In this document: piece after piece, positions 32,591 through 43,961 of the stretch | Position numbering within the stretch: position 1 is the stretch's first letter | How the letters are laid out: every line of letters starts with the position of its first letter | NCBI RefSeq assembly: GCF_958979055.1 | Contig: NC_084895.1 | Coordinates: 21,746,501 to 21,810,500, forward strand | Source of the DNA: Alnus glutinosa | Lineage: Eukaryota; Streptophyta; Magnoliopsida; Fagales; Betulaceae | Length of the DNA: 64,000 bases | Direction: 5' to 3' | Notes under the pieces: model-generated | Told to the model about the DNA's origin: nothing | Databases searched by the model: none | Seen by the model: only the letters and a program-made list of their open reading frames with translations | Position numbers and translations under genes: made by a program

Positions 32591-33455
32591 TAGGGGTGTG
32601 CAGGACTTGCCCAAGCCGAAAAACCACCCCGACCCGCCCCTTAACAACACCTACCCACGCACCTAATAAACGGATCCCGATTTTGTTTTAAGCAAACCGT
32701 ACGGTGCGGTGCGGTTTGCAGGTCTGGATTTGGGAAAATCCCGGGGACCCGCTCTGCCCCGCACCGCACCGTGATTTTTTTTTTTAAAAAAAAAAAAAAA
32801 ACCCTAAAGCTTACCGTAAGCGCCGCTCCCCTCATTTTCTTTTCAGTTTTGGCATTTCATCTTCCAGAGAGTTCCCTTTCTCCAGTTCGCCCTTCGGCCC
32901 TTTCACCCCTTCAGTGCCCTCAACCCCTTAGTCTCACACTACGCGCGCCGCCGCTGCCACTACCAATCTACCACTATACTCAATTTCATTAGGGTTTTGG
33001 AGAGCTCTCTGGACTCAACCTTGTTCTCTGACGCCGATCTTCGTTTCTTCGACTCTTCATCTTCTTCAACCGTTCGTCTACCACTATCAATCTACCACGC
33101 AATGACATTTAGCCATTTTGGAGCCGTGATTTTTGAAGACAGGCTGTGTTAGATCTAGTTCGTGTTTGTGTTTAGGGTTTCTGGGTTTGTGTTGGTGGGT
33201 GGTGTAACTATGTAAGGGGTGTTTCATCATGTTTGTGTTCGTGGAATCGTGTTGCCGTGGCCCGTGGTGCCCATGGTGGTGTGGTTTTGCAGCTAGTAGC
33301 AGAAAACCCGCACAAACTGTCTCGCATCACCCCACCCCGCACGAACACATCACATTTTGTTCGGGGTACGGGTTGGATTTCTTGCACCTGCAAGGGTGCA
33401 GGGCGGGGGCAAAAAGGGCGGAAATCCGCCCCGCCCCGCCCCGTGCACACCCCTA
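32591..33455. mobile_element. hAT-like element with perfect 8-bp duplication
   Basis: It begins 'taggggtgtgcagg' and ends 'gtgcacacccct' plus A, and is flanked by 'gtcaagag' at 32583-32590 and 33456-33463. The interior has GC-rich ends and a T/A tract near 32780. Frames over the GC-rich ends on both strands are composition artefacts. Confidence 0.88.
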
Positions 33456-33949
33456 GTCAAGAGTCCGTCTATCGTCTGACTTTTGACCCACGTGGCACGT
33501 TTGTTTTTCGTTTTTTATTAAACAAAAAAAATCATAAACAAGCTCACTACTCACTAGCGTTAAACACACCGATTTCCCCAAAACTTTTAAAGACGTTTTC
33601 TTTTCCAAAATTATTAAATTTATCTGTTCTTATCAACTTAAACTTTTAGGATGAGTGGTAATTTAACAGTGTTGTCCTAATTGTTTCTTTGCTATTCTTT
33701 TAAACCCTTTTAATGCAAACAATTAGTAAAACCCCGCTGATTAAGTTAATTGGTTTCCCCATGACCCTTGTGTAAGTTCCTAATGGATTGATGTAGGCTT
33801 GATTTTTGTTGATTTTGATTCGCGTTGAGGATTGTCTCTTTTGCTTATTTCTTGATCAATTTCTTTTGCATTCATCCTTATTTACCCATTTTATGTAGGA
33901 AAAAATTGAACATTGTTAGAAAGAAATATTCATTTTTGAAGTATGCATA

Positions 33950-34170
33950 GGAATTAGAAAATTGTCGTTTTATTTGTAAGCTTTTGTGAAAAACTTTTTG
34001 TTGGGCATAGTTCAAAAGTTAAATCACATTTGTCTGGAGTTATTGGACGTGATATTCAAATTAGTCGAAAAGTATCTCTTGAAATTAAATTAGAAGCACT
34101 ACAAGCGATTGGCATTACTCCCACTAAGAGGGCTAAAATTGTAGCAACATCAAGTTGAAGTTTTTTAAGG
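33950..34170 (+). pseudogene. Possible remnant of a BED-finger transposase
   Basis: Two frames together give 'NCRFICK' and 'GHSSKVKSHLSGVIGRDIQI', resembling the C-x-x-C / H spacing and 'KVKSHL' text of BED zinc fingers at the N-terminus of plant hAT-like transposases. It is very short and frameshifted, so the call is tentative. The rest of 33464-34490 shows nothing recognisable. Confidence 0.3.
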
Positions 34171-34489
34171 AACAACATAGGAGTAAAGTGAATAAACAAT
34201 TAGCTAAGTTCATCATGTTGGAAGAAATGTCAAATGGATGCCAATTATCAAGAAAGAAAATGAGGAATATGTAACAAATGTCATAAAATGATTCAAATAA
34301 AACATGTTAAAAATAAATATAGACTCCTATGCAACATCAATTAAACAGATAACCAAATATGCAAAGCAATGAATATAAATAACATATATATTTGGTTACG
34401 AAGTTGAAACTCTTTACACCAAAGAGAAAAAAAAACATGTGACTAAAATATTAAGCAGAATTTTATTTTTTTTAAAAAAAATTAAAATT

Positions 34490-34686
34490 AAAATTATTAG
34501 TGACATGTGAGTGACGTGTCGATTTTGACACATCACTAAATATAAAGCTGATCAAAATTTAAATTATTAGTGACATGTCATTTTGGCACGTCATTAAATA
34601 GTAACGTGCCAAAAACACTTTTTACTTTTTAGTTGGTTTTTATTTGTTTTTTCTTTAAAAAAATAAAATATTGAAAGAAAATAAAA

Positions 34687-34722
<36 letters not shown>

Positions 34723-35072
34723 AAATTTAAATTTAGTGATGTGTCAATTTGTTAACATGTCACTAAATGTAGTGACGCGCCAAAAATGGACGCAGCACTC
34801 AATTTTGGGATGCGTAAAACATGGACATATAACTACATTTAGTGATGTGTCAAAATGGACACATTACTAAATGTTGTAACGTGCAAAAGTTGGCACGTCA
34901 CTAAATAGTGAAGTAGTAATTTTTAGCACGTCACTAAATCTCAATTATTGACATGGTGATTAGTGACGTGCCAAATAGATTTAGTGACATGACAAATTTT
35001 AGCACGTCACTAAATCTCAATTAGTGACATGGTAATTTGTTATGTTCCAAAAAAAATTAATTTTTTGTAGTG
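34490..35072. mobile_element. CACTA-like element end with subterminal repeats
   Basis: More than a dozen copies, in both orientations, of a motif like 'tagtgacgtgcca' lie in 580 bases, ending in 'ttttttgtagtg' (35061-35072), the inverse of the CACTA-type terminus. Dense subterminal repeats next to CACTA ends bind transposase in characterised elements. No opposite CACTA terminus was found upstream, so this is a partial element. An (AT)n run interrupts it at 34690-34718. Confidence 0.55.
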
Positions 35073-35300
35073 AATGTTCAGAAAAAAGATTAAATATATA
35101 CTTTTAGTCGCACACTACCATCTAATGTTGACGGAATAACCAAATTGAAATTTTTTTCAAGTTTATTAGGTGCAATTGATACTCTTTTCACTTTGGAGGT
35201 AAAATTGCAAATTGATGTCAACTTCGGATGGGAAAAGTGTAATTTTCTCTTATTTATATTATTAAATTAGCATTTGATTTATATTATACTAACAGAGTAT

Positions 35301-36030
35301 TTAAACGTTCTGCACCCTTGGAGGACCACCTTCGCCCTGGTATATATTATGGAGCAACTCACAAATTTGGTGGTATGAGCCGTGCAATTCCCTTGTGGAT
35401 TTGAATGCACACGGACTTATAATGATCCACCACCAAATGGGAGGAAGGAGTATTGATAGCAATAAACCACAGGATATGACACCCGAAATCTGACAAACAA
35501 GTTTAGTGATACAGATGTATCTAGTGTTTGAATTTGGTTGAATTATCTCCAGCAAATATCTGGCGTAAACTTGTGCGACCAGCACTAGAATGAAAGACAA
35601 CATGGTTGTACCATTTGTGTCGAATGGAGAAGCGGCTTGTTCATCTTTATACATCACTTGGATAAGACTAACAAGCACTTGAATGAGAAACTGGACTCCA
35701 ATTAGAAAATCAGTGAAAAAATCATGGCCAATCCGTCATTGCTCACTTGCAAGACAAAAAATTAAAAATGAAAATTTTTAGTAGTTTCTCCCTTGAATTT
35801 CACCATTTTCATCTATCAAATATTAATAATCCTGGTTTATCTAAAGAGTAGCAAAAGAAACATATATAATAATATATTGATAGGCCGGTTATCCTTTGCT
35901 TACATTCCATGCTCTATTTGTTGAGAAACAGATGCAAGAGAAACCAATATTGCAATGATAGCAAAATACAAGAAATTGAGCTGAAGAGGAGTCAAAGAAG
36001 GGGAGGGAGAAACTTGAAACAAACTGGAGA
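35301..36030 (-). pseudogene. Predicted multi-pass membrane protein gene fragment, broken
   Basis: The minus-strand frame ending at 35301 encodes 'MYKDEQAASPFDTNGTTMLS' followed by hydrophobic segments ('FILVLVAQVYARYLLEII', 'ISGVISCGLLLSILLPPIWW'), so at least two or three membrane spans. Upstream text 'DFFTDFLIGVQFLIQVLVSL' continues it, but a stop and frame change lie near 35730. A second coding block at about 35915-36030 ('LTPLQLNFLYFAIIAILVSL', 'ASVSQQIEHGM') ends at a donor-like GTAAGC and looks like exon 1. It has no in-frame ATG. I do not recognise the family by name. It is unrelated to the F-box array and probably a displaced gene remnant. Confidence 0.5.
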
Positions 36031-36109
36031 TAATTGACAAACCATCAATTTAAAATTTCCTTCATCATAAGCTGTCAATTAAAATAAAAAATTATGCTTA
36101 AATAGATTA

Positions 36110-36368
36110 AGGGTGCGTTTGAAATTATGATTTCATAGATTATAAGTGCGATTTTAAATAAAATTTCATAATATAAATTGTTAAAACCGTTTAAAATCTG
36201 TATTTTCAAATCACAGGTAAAATTGTTTTTTTTTTTAAAACGCAGAATTTTAAATGCTAATTTACGATTTTAAAGGTTAAACTGCGATTTTACTATAAGC
36301 TTAACTGCATTTTTAAAAATCATTTTTTCAAATCGCACATTTTAAAATCATAAAGTCAAACCCGCCCT
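36110..36368. mobile_element. MITE with 'gggtgcgtttg' ends
   Basis: The left end 'agggtgcgtttgaaattatg' pairs with the reverse of 'cataaagtcaaacccgccct'. The interior is made of repeated 'attttaaa/gcgatttt' text. It is noncoding. Confidence 0.6.
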
Positions 36369-36538
36369 ATAAGACTAAACCCTAACCCAACCTTAAGGCA
36401 ACGCTCATTTGATAACTTTCCTACCATAATTTATACCCATAGTTTTTTTTTTTTAATTAATTATCCTGATTATTTTTAATTAATCACATTTATACACCCA
36501 TTTCTCGTTAAAAGTATCCGTAACATTTCTCTATAAAA

Positions 36539-37854
36539 GAAAAGTTAGACATCTGTTTGATAAAATGTTTCACTTACAGACTTTTGTGCTGTATAGAAAG
36601 GACGAAAAAAAAAACGATATTTAGAAAATAAATACAGAAATAATAATAAAATAATATTTAAACCATACGGAAATAATAGATAACAAGATGGAAAATAAAA
36701 GTAGGATTAAATACTTTTTTTGCTTTATGGGTTTTAACAATTTTATCTTTTCTCCCGTTAGTTTTACTTTCGATCACAAGAGCCGGGAAGTATCTTGCTT
36801 ATGGACATATACTTAAATACTACTTCCGTCCATCTTCCGATAAAAAAAATCAACAAAATTTTATATTAAACTAATTGAAACTTGACACGTGTCATATACT
36901 TTTTAGAGTTGTTGAAACTATCCTAGGCCAAACAAGGTGGCCACACTAATCTTAAGGGGCAAAAAAATAAAAATAAAATAAAAATGTAGAGATTTAGTTC
37001 ATTTAGAGTAGCCGAAACCACCCAAACCTTTCGGGGGTGGCGCCATTGGCCCAAAGGGTTGAGCCCAACCCTTTGGTTTTTTGTTTTTTTTTTTTTCATT
37101 TTAGTTTATAGTTTTTTTTAATTATTATTTTTTTTCTTGATTTTTATATTTAAGTTTATTAATTTTTATTATTTTATTAATTTATTAATATGATATATGA
37201 TACATGTTAAGTTTCAATTGGTTTGACATAAAATTTTGTTAATTTTTTTATAGAAGATGGACAAAGGTACTATTTGAGTATATATTCATATTCATAAATT
37301 AGATACTTTTTGTGATCGAAAGTGAAAGCAAGAAAGAAAAATATAAAGAAAAATGATAAGGTATTAAATCTTTTACTGAAAAATAGATATTAAAATGATG
37401 TGATATTTATTTTTTGGAAATATCAAAATAATTAATAAAAAAATATTATAAATATTAGTAAATAAACTTTACATTATTTTAATACTTTTCTTTTAATAAA
37501 AGACTTGATATTTTTAGCTTTTTTGCAAAAATAAAATTATCAAAAGTGAGGAGAAAAAAGTATTTTTAATTAAAACCGGATAAAGCGAATTTTGGTGAAT
37601 ATAAAAATACAGACAGACATTGATTGGAAGGGTCTGGCTTAGTAAAGTGAGTAGGCAGTAGTGTATAGTCAAGTCACGAGGCCTTCCAAGTATCAAATCA
37701 CAATGGCATTTCCCAGTGTTTTCTTTGTGTAGTCAAATCAGTAGCACCGTCTCCCATTTCATGTCAGCATAGATAAAGAAAACAATCTGAAGGACTTACT
37801 TCCATTTCCCAGTGTTTTGTCCCATTCTGTGAGAGCGGAGCTTGAGCTTGAAGA
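36539..37854 (+). repeat. FBX5 5' flank, duplicated with FBX4, containing a foldback element
   Basis: 36539-36700 matches 26645-26830, and 37565-37800 matches 28005-28285, so FBX4 and FBX5 share a long upstream duplication. A complete foldback element lies at about 36705-37380; its arms pair around 'taattgaaacttgacacgtg' and its partner. The conserved leader 'gagagcggagcttgagcttg' ends at the ATG. Confidence 0.7.
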
Positions 37855-38967
37855 ATGGCAAGCTATGTGCCTGAGGAAGTGGTGGTGAAGATACTGTCGA
37901 GGCTGCCTCCAAAATCTCTTATCCGATTCAAGTGTGTCTCCAAAAGGTGGCAAGCTCTCATAGGAAACCCTGATTTCCTCTCCGAAAACCTACTCAACCA
38001 CTTCATTGTTACCCAAAACCCCATTGATCCTCTCCGTCATATCATCTTCTTTGCCAGAGACAAATACGACCGCGGAACGCAAATACACTCTTTCCGCTCT
38101 TACGACTCCCTCCACTGCGCGTCTCAAACACCTCTGAAACTCCCACCAGCACCAACATTTGACATCGTCGCTTCCTGTAATGGCATACTCTGCCTCTGGG
38201 CCTATGTGCCAAGCGACGTTTATCTCTGGAATCCCGCAAAGTCATCAGAACTCAAGGCTCTTCCGGCCGCGTCTTCTCACCGTCGACGTACAGTCGATGT
38301 GGATCAGGTGGGGTTCGGTTTCGACTCTCGATCTAACGACTTGAAAGTGGTCAGGCTTCTTCGGGTTGTAGACGAAGATGGTACTGGATGGTATTTAGAA
38401 GAAATATACAGCCTAAGATGCGGTTCTTGGAGACAGCTTGATCCAAGCGGGGACTTTCAAATATATGAGGGTTCGCGGAGCGCAGCATTGGATGGGGTTT
38501 TTCTATGGTATCAAGACGGCGAATACGAGGATAATGAGATAATAGTTGCTTTTGACTTCAGTGATGAGGAGTTCCGAACAATGCTGTTTCCAGATGCTCG
38601 TTTTTTCCGTGATTACGGTAGATGTACGCGGACTGTCACGGAGTTGAAGGGATCTCTTGCTATGTTTGTTTTTCCTCACAGGAAGAAAAACATGTATTCG
38701 GATGTATGGGTCATGCTTGAATTTGGTGTTAGGGAGTCGTGGACTAGACTTCTTAGCATTCGAGTCCCATTGCATTTGAAAAGTCCATTGGGGTTTTGGA
38801 AGAACGGGCAGTTGTTCATCGAGAATAGGAAGGGGCAGCTGGTCTTGTATGATCTTTTTGCACAAACAGAGACGAATCTTCAATTTGAAGGGTCTCGGGA
38901 CACGTTTCAAGTTGTAGACTACAAGCTGAGTTCGGTTTTGATCAATGGAGGGGAGGATAATCCGTGA
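37855..38967 (+). CDS. FBX5: intact F-box/FBA protein, type A
   Basis: A single-exon frame of 370 residues. The F-box is at about residues 3-45 ('VVVKILSRLPPKSLIRFKCV'). The FBA domain shows 'FDIVASCNGILCLWAYV', 'VYLWNPAKSSELKAL', 'VGFGFDSRSNDLKVVRLLRV', 'IIVAFDFSDEEFRTML' and 'PLGFWKNGQLFIENRKGQLV', and ends 'LINGGEDNP'. It is a predicted SCF substrate receptor acting in cytosol or nucleus; the target is unknown. It is nearly the same as FBX4 but has the ATAGGA that FBX4 lost, so it is the intact sister of that copy. The conserved leader and ATG context support the start. AG|GTATGG follows the stop, suggesting a possible 3'-UTR intron. Confidence 0.93.
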   Translation: MASYVPEEVVVKILSRLPPKSLIRFKCVSKRWQALIGNPDFLSENLLNHFIVTQNPIDPLRHIIFFARDKYDRGTQIHSFRSYDSLHCASQTPLKLPPAPTFDIVASCNGILCLWAYVPSDVYLWNPAKSSELKALPAASSHRRRTVDVDQVGFGFDSRSNDLKVVRLLRVVDEDGTGWYLEEIYSLRCGSWRQLDPSGDFQIYEGSRSAALDGVFLWYQDGEYEDNEIIVAFDFSDEEFRTMLFPDARFFRDYGRCTRTVTELKGSLAMFVFPHRKKNMYSDVWVMLEFGVRESWTRLLSIRVPLHLKSPLGFWKNGQLFIENRKGQLVLYDLFAQTETNLQFEGSRDTFQVVDYKLSSVLINGGEDNP

Positions 38968-41589
38968 GGTATGGCTCCATGCCCTTAGCTTGTTCAATTC
39001 ATGTTTCTTTCTTTCTTTCTTTTTTTGTTAAATAAGAATGTTTGGTCCTAAATTTTGAGATTGATTTTATTGAGTGAAAGCTGGTTTGATACGGATCATG
39101 CAGCATCATTTTCATATATAGAATTAGGTAAAAAGACTGAATTGAACAACGCTTGTGTTTGACAAATTGACTGAAAGAGTGGTTGATTGCCTTTAGACTT
39201 TTATTAGGTAAAAAGAGTGATATATTTCAGCGATGGAGCCCAATTCTAAGAGACCCAGGATTTTCATTGCCACCCATTTTGTTTTTGACATCAATGATAG
39301 GCTCAGCAACTTGCCACAAGATGTTCTTCATAACTTGCAATTGGTTAGCACAAACCGAAGAGCTTGATCTTGATTTTGAATCTGACATTTGTGGACACTG
39401 ACAAGGACTTCACCTTTTCAAATCTCAAGCATAACCAGCTTATAGTATATTTCATTGAGATGATCATGAATGTGTTTAGGTTTATCTATTTTTTTAAAAG
39501 AGGTTGTGTTATTGACTCGATGCTTTACCTATGTTTTGTTTCTTTTTCAGCATCTTTCCCACCTGCATGGTAAAGAAGGACGCTTTCACTAAATTGAAGA
39601 CCTCATCTGTGCATGTAGGATTGACTCAAGCACTCACCCATCTTTGAAGCAGTTTGTTTTGATTTCGAATTAGTTAATGGCAATGTCTGAAACATTTTAG
39701 CCATGAATATCTTTCCCTCTATCTATCTATATATAAATGTGTAAATAATCCAAACTGTAGGACCTGTTTGTTGTGTAGGAAATGTCTCTGTAGACACTCG
39801 TGTACTCTTTATAATTACCTGCTGCTTCATTTAAAATTAGTCCTTATGCACTGCATTTTCAAGCACAAATTTGATACCGCGATAGATTTGAGTAATCCTA
39901 CACACTCAAACTTCTCTACACTGATTTTCACACTTCTTTAAATGGCTTTTAAAGATTTATTTCAAATTTAATGGTGGTTTGGTTTGGATCAAGATCTTCT
40001 ATAATTTTTTTGTTCAGATAGTCTGACTCAATTTTTTTTTTTTGTTATGACATACAAAGCAAGAATATGATGGAAATATACTTAATTCTTTTTAGTCTCT
40101 GTGTTTTGAAGATTTTATTTTTTAGTCCATGAGTTTCAATTTGCATTACAGATGATACATTAGTTTTGAAAAATGATCAAATTAGTACCTCGGTTAATTT
40201 TTTTGTCCAAAAACTAATAGTCCGCTACGTGTAAACTTCAAAAGTTGACACGTGGCACTATATAAAAAAAATAAAAAATATTAAAAAATTAATTAAAAAA
40301 TTTTAAAAATTTTTTAAAAAAGGGGGTGGTTTACCATGGGGCGAGCCACCCCCAAGGGCCAAACCCTCCAAATTTTAGGGTTTATTTTTTTTGTTTTGCC
40401 CTTGGGGTGGCCGAACCACCCCCAAGGACAAAACTGATCTTCCTGAATTTTTATTTTTTTTATTTTTTATTCTGTCCAGGGGTGGTTCGGCCACCCCAGA
40501 CCTGCCGGCCACCTCTTTGGCCAAAATGGGGTGGCTGGCCACTCCCCATGGTGAGCTATCCCCTTTTCTTTCTTTCTTTTTTTTTTTTTTTTTTAAATTT
40601 TTTAAATTTTTTTTAAATTTTTTAATTAATTTTGAAAGATTTTTTTTTTTTCTTATATAGTGCTACGTGTCAACTTCTGAGATTGACAAGTGGCGGACCG
40701 TTAGTTTTTAGATGGAGAAGTTAACTGAAGTACTAATTTGGTCATTTCTCAAAATTGATGTATCATTTGTGATGCAAATTGAAATTCAGAAACTAAAAAA
40801 TAAAGTTTCTAAAACTCAAAGACCATAGGAGTATTTAACCCTAATTTTTAATCGTAACATGACTTATTTTTAATAGGTGGCATTTTTAAAGCGTTTTGAT
40901 GCTTAAAAACAGCCCAAATTTTATAATTTGCGAATTAAAATCCTGATTTGATTTAAAAGAACACTGAATTCTCGGTTATTAACCAATGACTATCGTGAAA
41001 ATTCTCTAAAGCAATTGGTTGGTGCAGAAATGCTCATTGTTACTTGTTCCTTATTTTTAAAATTTAGATCACCCTTTGACCATTTGAATTACGATGCATG
41101 AGTTTTTACCCAATTATTTCAAAATTGTTCCTTTTGGAATATTATTTTCGATCAATCTTGTAGTATACAATGCATAAATATCGTTGTCTTTTTCTTCTTT
41201 TTTTTTTTTTTTTTTGGCGAATACTATGTTCTGACTGAATCTTCACTGGAGCTATTAACTGAATAATTAACAAACCAAACTCACCGAAATCTAATTTTGC
41301 TTTGAAAAAAAAAAAAAATCTAATATGTTTTTTTGGGTTGGGAATTGCACGCTCCTATCCCTGGCATATACACCACCCTATGAGATCGAATTCAATTTCT
41401 ACAACATTTTCCAGGAAATCTTCAAGTGAAGTACGTTTTTTTTTTTTTTGCTATTCAATATTGGGAGGGGGGAAAAGAGTTTCAGTGTAGTTTAAATGGC
41501 CATTAGATTTCTTGGCATAATTCTTTTAATAGAAAAAAAATGGAACATGATACATATCCTTAAAACTATCACTCTATTGATAATATTTT
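38968..41589 (+). repeat. Type A 3' flank of FBX5, interrupted by a foldback element
   Basis: Collinear with the FBX2 and FBX4 flanks to about 40080, then again at 40850-41589, where it ends in a foldback left arm before LINE E. No gene is visible. Confidence 0.75.
40085..40845. mobile_element. Foldback element with GC-rich core
   Basis: The left arm (40090-40270, including 'gttgacacgtggcactatat') pairs with the right arm (40650-40840, including 'atatagtgctacgtgtcaac'). The core carries 'ggggtggccgaaccacccc'-type palindromes. Apparent open frames over the core are not genes. Confidence 0.75.
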
Positions 41590-41745
41590 CTCCCTCTAAT
41601 AGTATAAAATAAATTGGAACGGGGCCATTTATTCAAAAAACTGACGTATGGGTATTGATATAATAGGATGGGACTGTAAAGGCCAGGTGATGCCAGTCAA
41701 AAGCCAGACCATATGTATAAGGCAGAAGCCCGTGGGTTAACTAGC
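41590..41745 (+). mobile_element. LINE RNase H fragment (LINE E)
   Basis: Matches LINE C (17390-17530), with text translating to 'GIDIIGWDCKG'-like pieces. It is very short and degenerate. Confidence 0.55.
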
Positions 41746-41819
41746 AAAATCGTGGCCTTCGGATGCAACCAACGGTCACCATTTTGAAATTTGAGAACCT
41801 CAGATTTTTTGACATTTAA

Positions 41820-41961
41820 GAGCATCTCCAACAGTTGGAGTTAAAATAGCTACTCAAAAAGTATCAATCTCTACTTTAACTACTGTTTTTCTTATATTCT
41901 CTCCAACAGATTTACTATTCAACTCTATACTTATATTTAAATATTATTTCCCATTCTTTTT

Positions 41962-42040
<79 letters not shown>

Positions 42041-42750
42041 TTTTATTATTCTTTTCTTCTCCTCATTTTCCCTTCTGTTCGATCTCTCTTTCTTGTTCTT
42101 CCTTTCTCTTTTCGTCTGAAACACAGTGAGAGAGAGATCGAGGGATTTAGGGAGAGACTCATGAGAGAAGAGCCGGAGATGGAGAGACCCGAGAGGTCGA
42201 GACTGATCCAAGAGAGAACTACTGAACTCAACGAACCCAGACAAAACCCATCAACCTGATCCTCCATGAGTCAAGATCCAGTGGCCTAAGACGAGTTTCA
42301 GTTGAGCTAGGCGCGGATCCGGCCGAGTCAGAAGTGATTTTCGGTGATTATGAGCAATTTTCAATGACGGGTAAAATAGGTTGATTTTGGTTGATGAATT
42401 TTAGTTGAACCCATATGATTTTGAAGCGAAGCTTGAATGTATCTTTCCTGTTTCGGTTATATGTATCATGGCTAAAGCTATATTTATGGTTGATTTTGAT
42501 GATTTAGGTTGGTTGTTCATGGCCGACAGAGAGGGACGGAGAGGGGGAGAGAAAAAATATTAATAAAAAAAGTATAAATAAAAGAACAGTAAATAGCCGG
42601 TGTTGGATATTTTACTGTTTATTGTTTAAGGAAAAAAGTTTAAAGAAGCTATTACGCTGGATTGAAAAAAAAAGAAAAAAAAAAAGAAAAAAAAAAGAAG
42701 AGAAAAGTCAAATTTTATTTTTGATTAAAATAGCAACTCTGGAGATGCTC
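41820..42750. mobile_element. MITE with 'gagcatctcc' ends, upstream of FBX6
   Basis: Ends 'gagcatctccaacagt' and 'ctctggagatgctc' are inverted repeats. The right third matches the MITE at 1580-1714. The interior has a 70-base (TA)n tract (41968-42037) and a moderately GC-rich 450-base stretch that could be captured leader or exon DNA, though no protein was recognised. The 3-bp flanks (TAA, TCC) do not match, so the target duplication is lost or the borders are slightly off. Confidence 0.6.
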
Positions 42751-42824
42751 TCCGAATCCTATGAGGATATCCTAACATAAAAGAGAAATGCCATTTTGTG
42801 AGAGGAGAGCTTGAGCTTGGAAGA

Positions 42825-43961
42825 ATGGCATCGTATGTGCCTGAGGAAGTGGTGATGAAGATCCTGTCGATGCTGCCTCCAAAATCTCTTACACGATTCA
42901 AGTGTGTCTGCAAAAGGTGGAAAGCTCTCATAGGAAACCCTGATTTCCTCTCCAAAAACCTCCTCAATCACTCCATTCTCACCCAAAACCCCAGTCATCC
43001 TCTCCGTCTTATCCTCTTCTTTTCCCTAGACAACGTCTTCCCCGGAAAGGAAATATACTCTTTCCGCTCTTACGACTCCCTCCACTGCGCGTCTCAAACA
43101 CCTCTAAATCTCCCACCAGCACCACCACACGGTCCACTCCTTGACATCGTCGCTTGCTGTAATGGGTTGCTCTGTCTCTGGGACGTAAGCCTAAACGACA
43201 TCTTTATCTGGAATCCCGCCACGTCAATGACGTCATCAGACCTTAAGGTTCTCCCGGGCGGGCCTTCTCGCCGTTGCTTCAATGATTTTTTGATCCGTGC
43301 TGTAGGGTTCGGTTTCGACTCGGGATCCAACGACTTCAAGGTGGTCACAGTTGTAGACGCATATAGGGTCGGATGGTTGGAAGCAGAAATATACAGCCGA
43401 AGATCTGGATCTTGGAGATCGCTTGATATGACCGTTAACTCTGAGATGCAATTCGTTTCGCAGGGTTTAGCGTTGGATGGGGGTTTTCTATGGTATAACG
43501 TATACCCACACGAAGATTTTGTGAAAGACAGAATAGTTGCTTTTGACTTCAGCGATGAGGAGTTCCGAGTAATGCAGTTTCCGGATGTTCGCCTTTTTTG
43601 TGGTTATGGTGAATACAAGCGGACTCTCACGGAGTTAAAGGGATCTGTTGCTATGTTTGTTTTTCCTCCTGATGAATTTCGGAAGAAAAATACGTATTTG
43701 GATATATGGGTCATGCTTGAATTTGGTGTTAGGGAGTCGTGGACTAGACTTCTTAGCATTCGACTCCCATTGCATTTGGAAAGACCATTGGGGTTTTGGA
43801 AGAACGGGGAGCTGTTCATTGAGAATAGCGAGAGGCAACTGGTCTTGTATGATCTTTTGGCACAAACAGAGAGGAATCTTCAGTTTGAAGGGTATGGGGG
43901 AACGTTAAAAGTTGTAGATTGCAATTTTGTTCAGTTTGAAGGTATGACTCCATGCCCTTAG
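42825..43961 (+). CDS. FBX6: intact F-box/FBA protein, type B
   Basis: A 378-residue frame from the conserved 'aagaATGGC' start. The F-box (about residues 3-45) reads 'VVMKILSMLPPKSLTRFKCV' and 'CKRWKALI'. The FBA domain includes 'LDIVACCNGLLCLWDV', 'IFIWNPATSMTSSDL', 'VGFGFDSGSNDFKVVTVV', 'LDIWVMLEFGVRESWTRLL' and 'PLGFWKNGELFIENSERQLV'. It ends 'FEGMTPCP' and TAG. It is a predicted SCF ubiquitin-ligase receptor of unknown target. The type B donor-like AG|GTATGA is at 43941/43942 and an acceptor-like AG at 45292-45293. However, the coiled-coil exon behind it is cut after about 43 bases (near 45336), so only the short form can be made. The FBA domain is a little longer than in type A, by insertions near 'PHGPLL' and 'MTSS'. 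Confidence 0.92.
   Translation: MASYVPEEVVMKILSMLPPKSLTRFKCVCKRWKALIGNPDFLSKNLLNHSILTQNPSHPLRLILFFSLDNVFPGKEIYSFRSYDSLHCASQTPLNLPPAPPHGPLLDIVACCNGLLCLWDVSLNDIFIWNPATSMTSSDLKVLPGGPSRRCFNDFLIRAVGFGFDSGSNDFKVVTVVDAYRVGWLEAEIYSRRSGSWRSLDMTVNSEMQFVSQGLALDGGFLWYNVYPHEDFVKDRIVAFDFSDEEFRVMQFPDVRLFCGYGEYKRTLTELKGSVAMFVFPPDEFRKKNTYLDIWVMLEFGVRESWTRLLSIRLPLHLERPLGFWKNGELFIENSERQLVLYDLLAQTERNLQFEGYGGTLKVVDCNFVQFEGMTPCP

Noticed and set aside
33208-33649. Several overlapping frames around 33.2-33.6 kb
   Set aside because: They fall in the GC-rich right end of a hAT-like element and run past its border, so they do not represent one gene.
42798-42824. In-frame upstream extension of FBX6 starting at a GTG
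   Set aside because: GTG is not a normal nuclear start in plants. The conserved ATG at 42825 in 'aagaATGGC' is shared by all copies. The same applies to 30006 ahead of FBX4.
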